From an uncultured Clostridia bacterium (GTDB taxonomy: Bacteria; Bacillota_A; Clostridia; Oscillospirales; Oscillospiraceae), in contig CAMKAP010000140.1 in NCBI GenBank assembly GCA_946410505.1, positions 1 through 5,509 on the forward strand: a DNA stretch of 5,509 bases, written 5' to 3'. Positions 5,246-5,509 of the stretch are shown piece by piece; position 1 is the first letter of the stretch, and each line of letters starts with the position of its first letter. A program made the translations under genes and the position numbers. The notes under the pieces were generated by a model. That model searched no databases, had not been told where the DNA came from, and saw nothing but the letters and a program-made list of their open reading frames with translations.

Positions 5246-5509
5246 TCATTTGACCGGAGCCGACTCCCGGGCCTTCATCTTGTTGAGCTCCTCTTGCTCC
5301 AGCACCCGGTAGGCCACCTTGCCCACCAGGGTCTTGGGCATGTCCTCCTTGAACTCAATGTCGTACGGCATGGCGTACTTGGCGATGTGTTTGCGGCAGT
5401 AGTCCAGCAGTTCCTGGCGGGTCGTGTCGATGGCGGGCACGCCGGGGGCCAGCTTCACAAAGGCCTTGACCTTTTGCATCTTATAGGGATCGGGCACGCC
5501 GATGACGCA
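5246..5509 (-). CDS. AMP-forming acyl-CoA synthetase (acyl-CoA ligase), C-terminal domain (5' partial)
   Basis: The frame is open from the right edge to a TGA at 5246-5248 (complement), giving 87 visible residues; the start and the adenylate-forming N-terminal domain lie outside. The visible part is the mobile C-terminal domain of ANL-superfamily enzymes: 'CVIGVPDPYKMQKVKAFVKL' (1-20), 'LLDYCRKHIAKYAMPYDIEF' (34-53), then 'MPKTLVGKVAYR' (57-68). Lys64 in the GK motif is the conserved lysine needed for acyl-adenylate formation. The family activates a carboxylic acid with ATP and CoA. Long- or medium-chain fatty acid is the usual annotation for this type, but substrate cannot be judged from this piece. 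A GTG at 5497 is internal, not a start. It heads the ferredoxin gene in a - strand operon. Confidence 0.88.
   Translation of the reverse strand, partial: CVIGVPDPYKMQKVKAFVKLAPGVPAIDTTRQELLDYCRKHIAKYAMPYDIEFKEDMPKTLVGKVAYRVLEQEELNKMKARESAPVK

Noticed and set aside
4488..5312. Long + strand open frame (274 codons) opposite the ferredoxin gene
   Set aside because: It overlaps a strongly supported - strand gene with Cys motifs and a ribosome site. Its own translation shows no family features, and GC-rich coding DNA often leaves the opposite strand open.

Overview
The window reads as a GC-rich (about 60% by eye) chromosomal segment from an anaerobic Firmicute. A gut Clostridia of the Oscillospiraceae type is the most likely source. 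The grounds are strong AGGAGG ribosome sites, a consensus sigma-A promoter, plant-glycan glycosidases, and ferredoxin and flavodoxin redox proteins. This is inferred from gene types and style; no marker gene is present.

Layout. (1) Positions 1-1997, + strand: the C-terminal end of a glycan-binding or glycan-degrading protein (discoidin-like domain plus fibronectin III-like domain), then a complete GH1 beta-glycosidase 13 nt downstream, probably one transcription unit. (2) Positions 1998-2202: an intergenic region. It holds a 93-bp imperfect palindromic element with a very stable central hairpin, then a textbook promoter (TTGACA, 17 bp, TATAGT) bracketed by two copies of one 13-bp palindrome. 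(3) Positions 2203-4419, + strand: a compact four-gene operon encoding a TetR-family repressor, an ABM-type small monooxygenase (4-nt overlap), a carboxymuconolactone decarboxylase-cupin fusion, and a flavodoxin. (4) Positions 4443-4483: a perfect 19-bp hairpin between convergent genes, a likely bidirectional terminator. (5) Positions 4494-5509, - strand: a ferredoxin-like protein with a cysteine-rich C-terminal region, preceded in its operon by an AMP-forming acyl-CoA synthetase whose N-terminal part lies beyond the right edge.

How the parts fit. The first unit would break down plant oligosaccharides, with GH1 acting in the cytoplasm. The TetR operon looks like a self-regulated response to a small, probably aromatic or quinone-like, molecule. 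Ligand release of TetR from the twin operators would induce an oxygenase-fold enzyme, a CMD-cupin enzyme and an electron carrier. The substrate is not evident from sequence. The minus-strand pair links acyl-CoA formation with iron-sulfur chemistry. Each gene belongs to a recognisable family; the most interesting parts are the promoter/operator architecture and the undefined function of the TetR operon.
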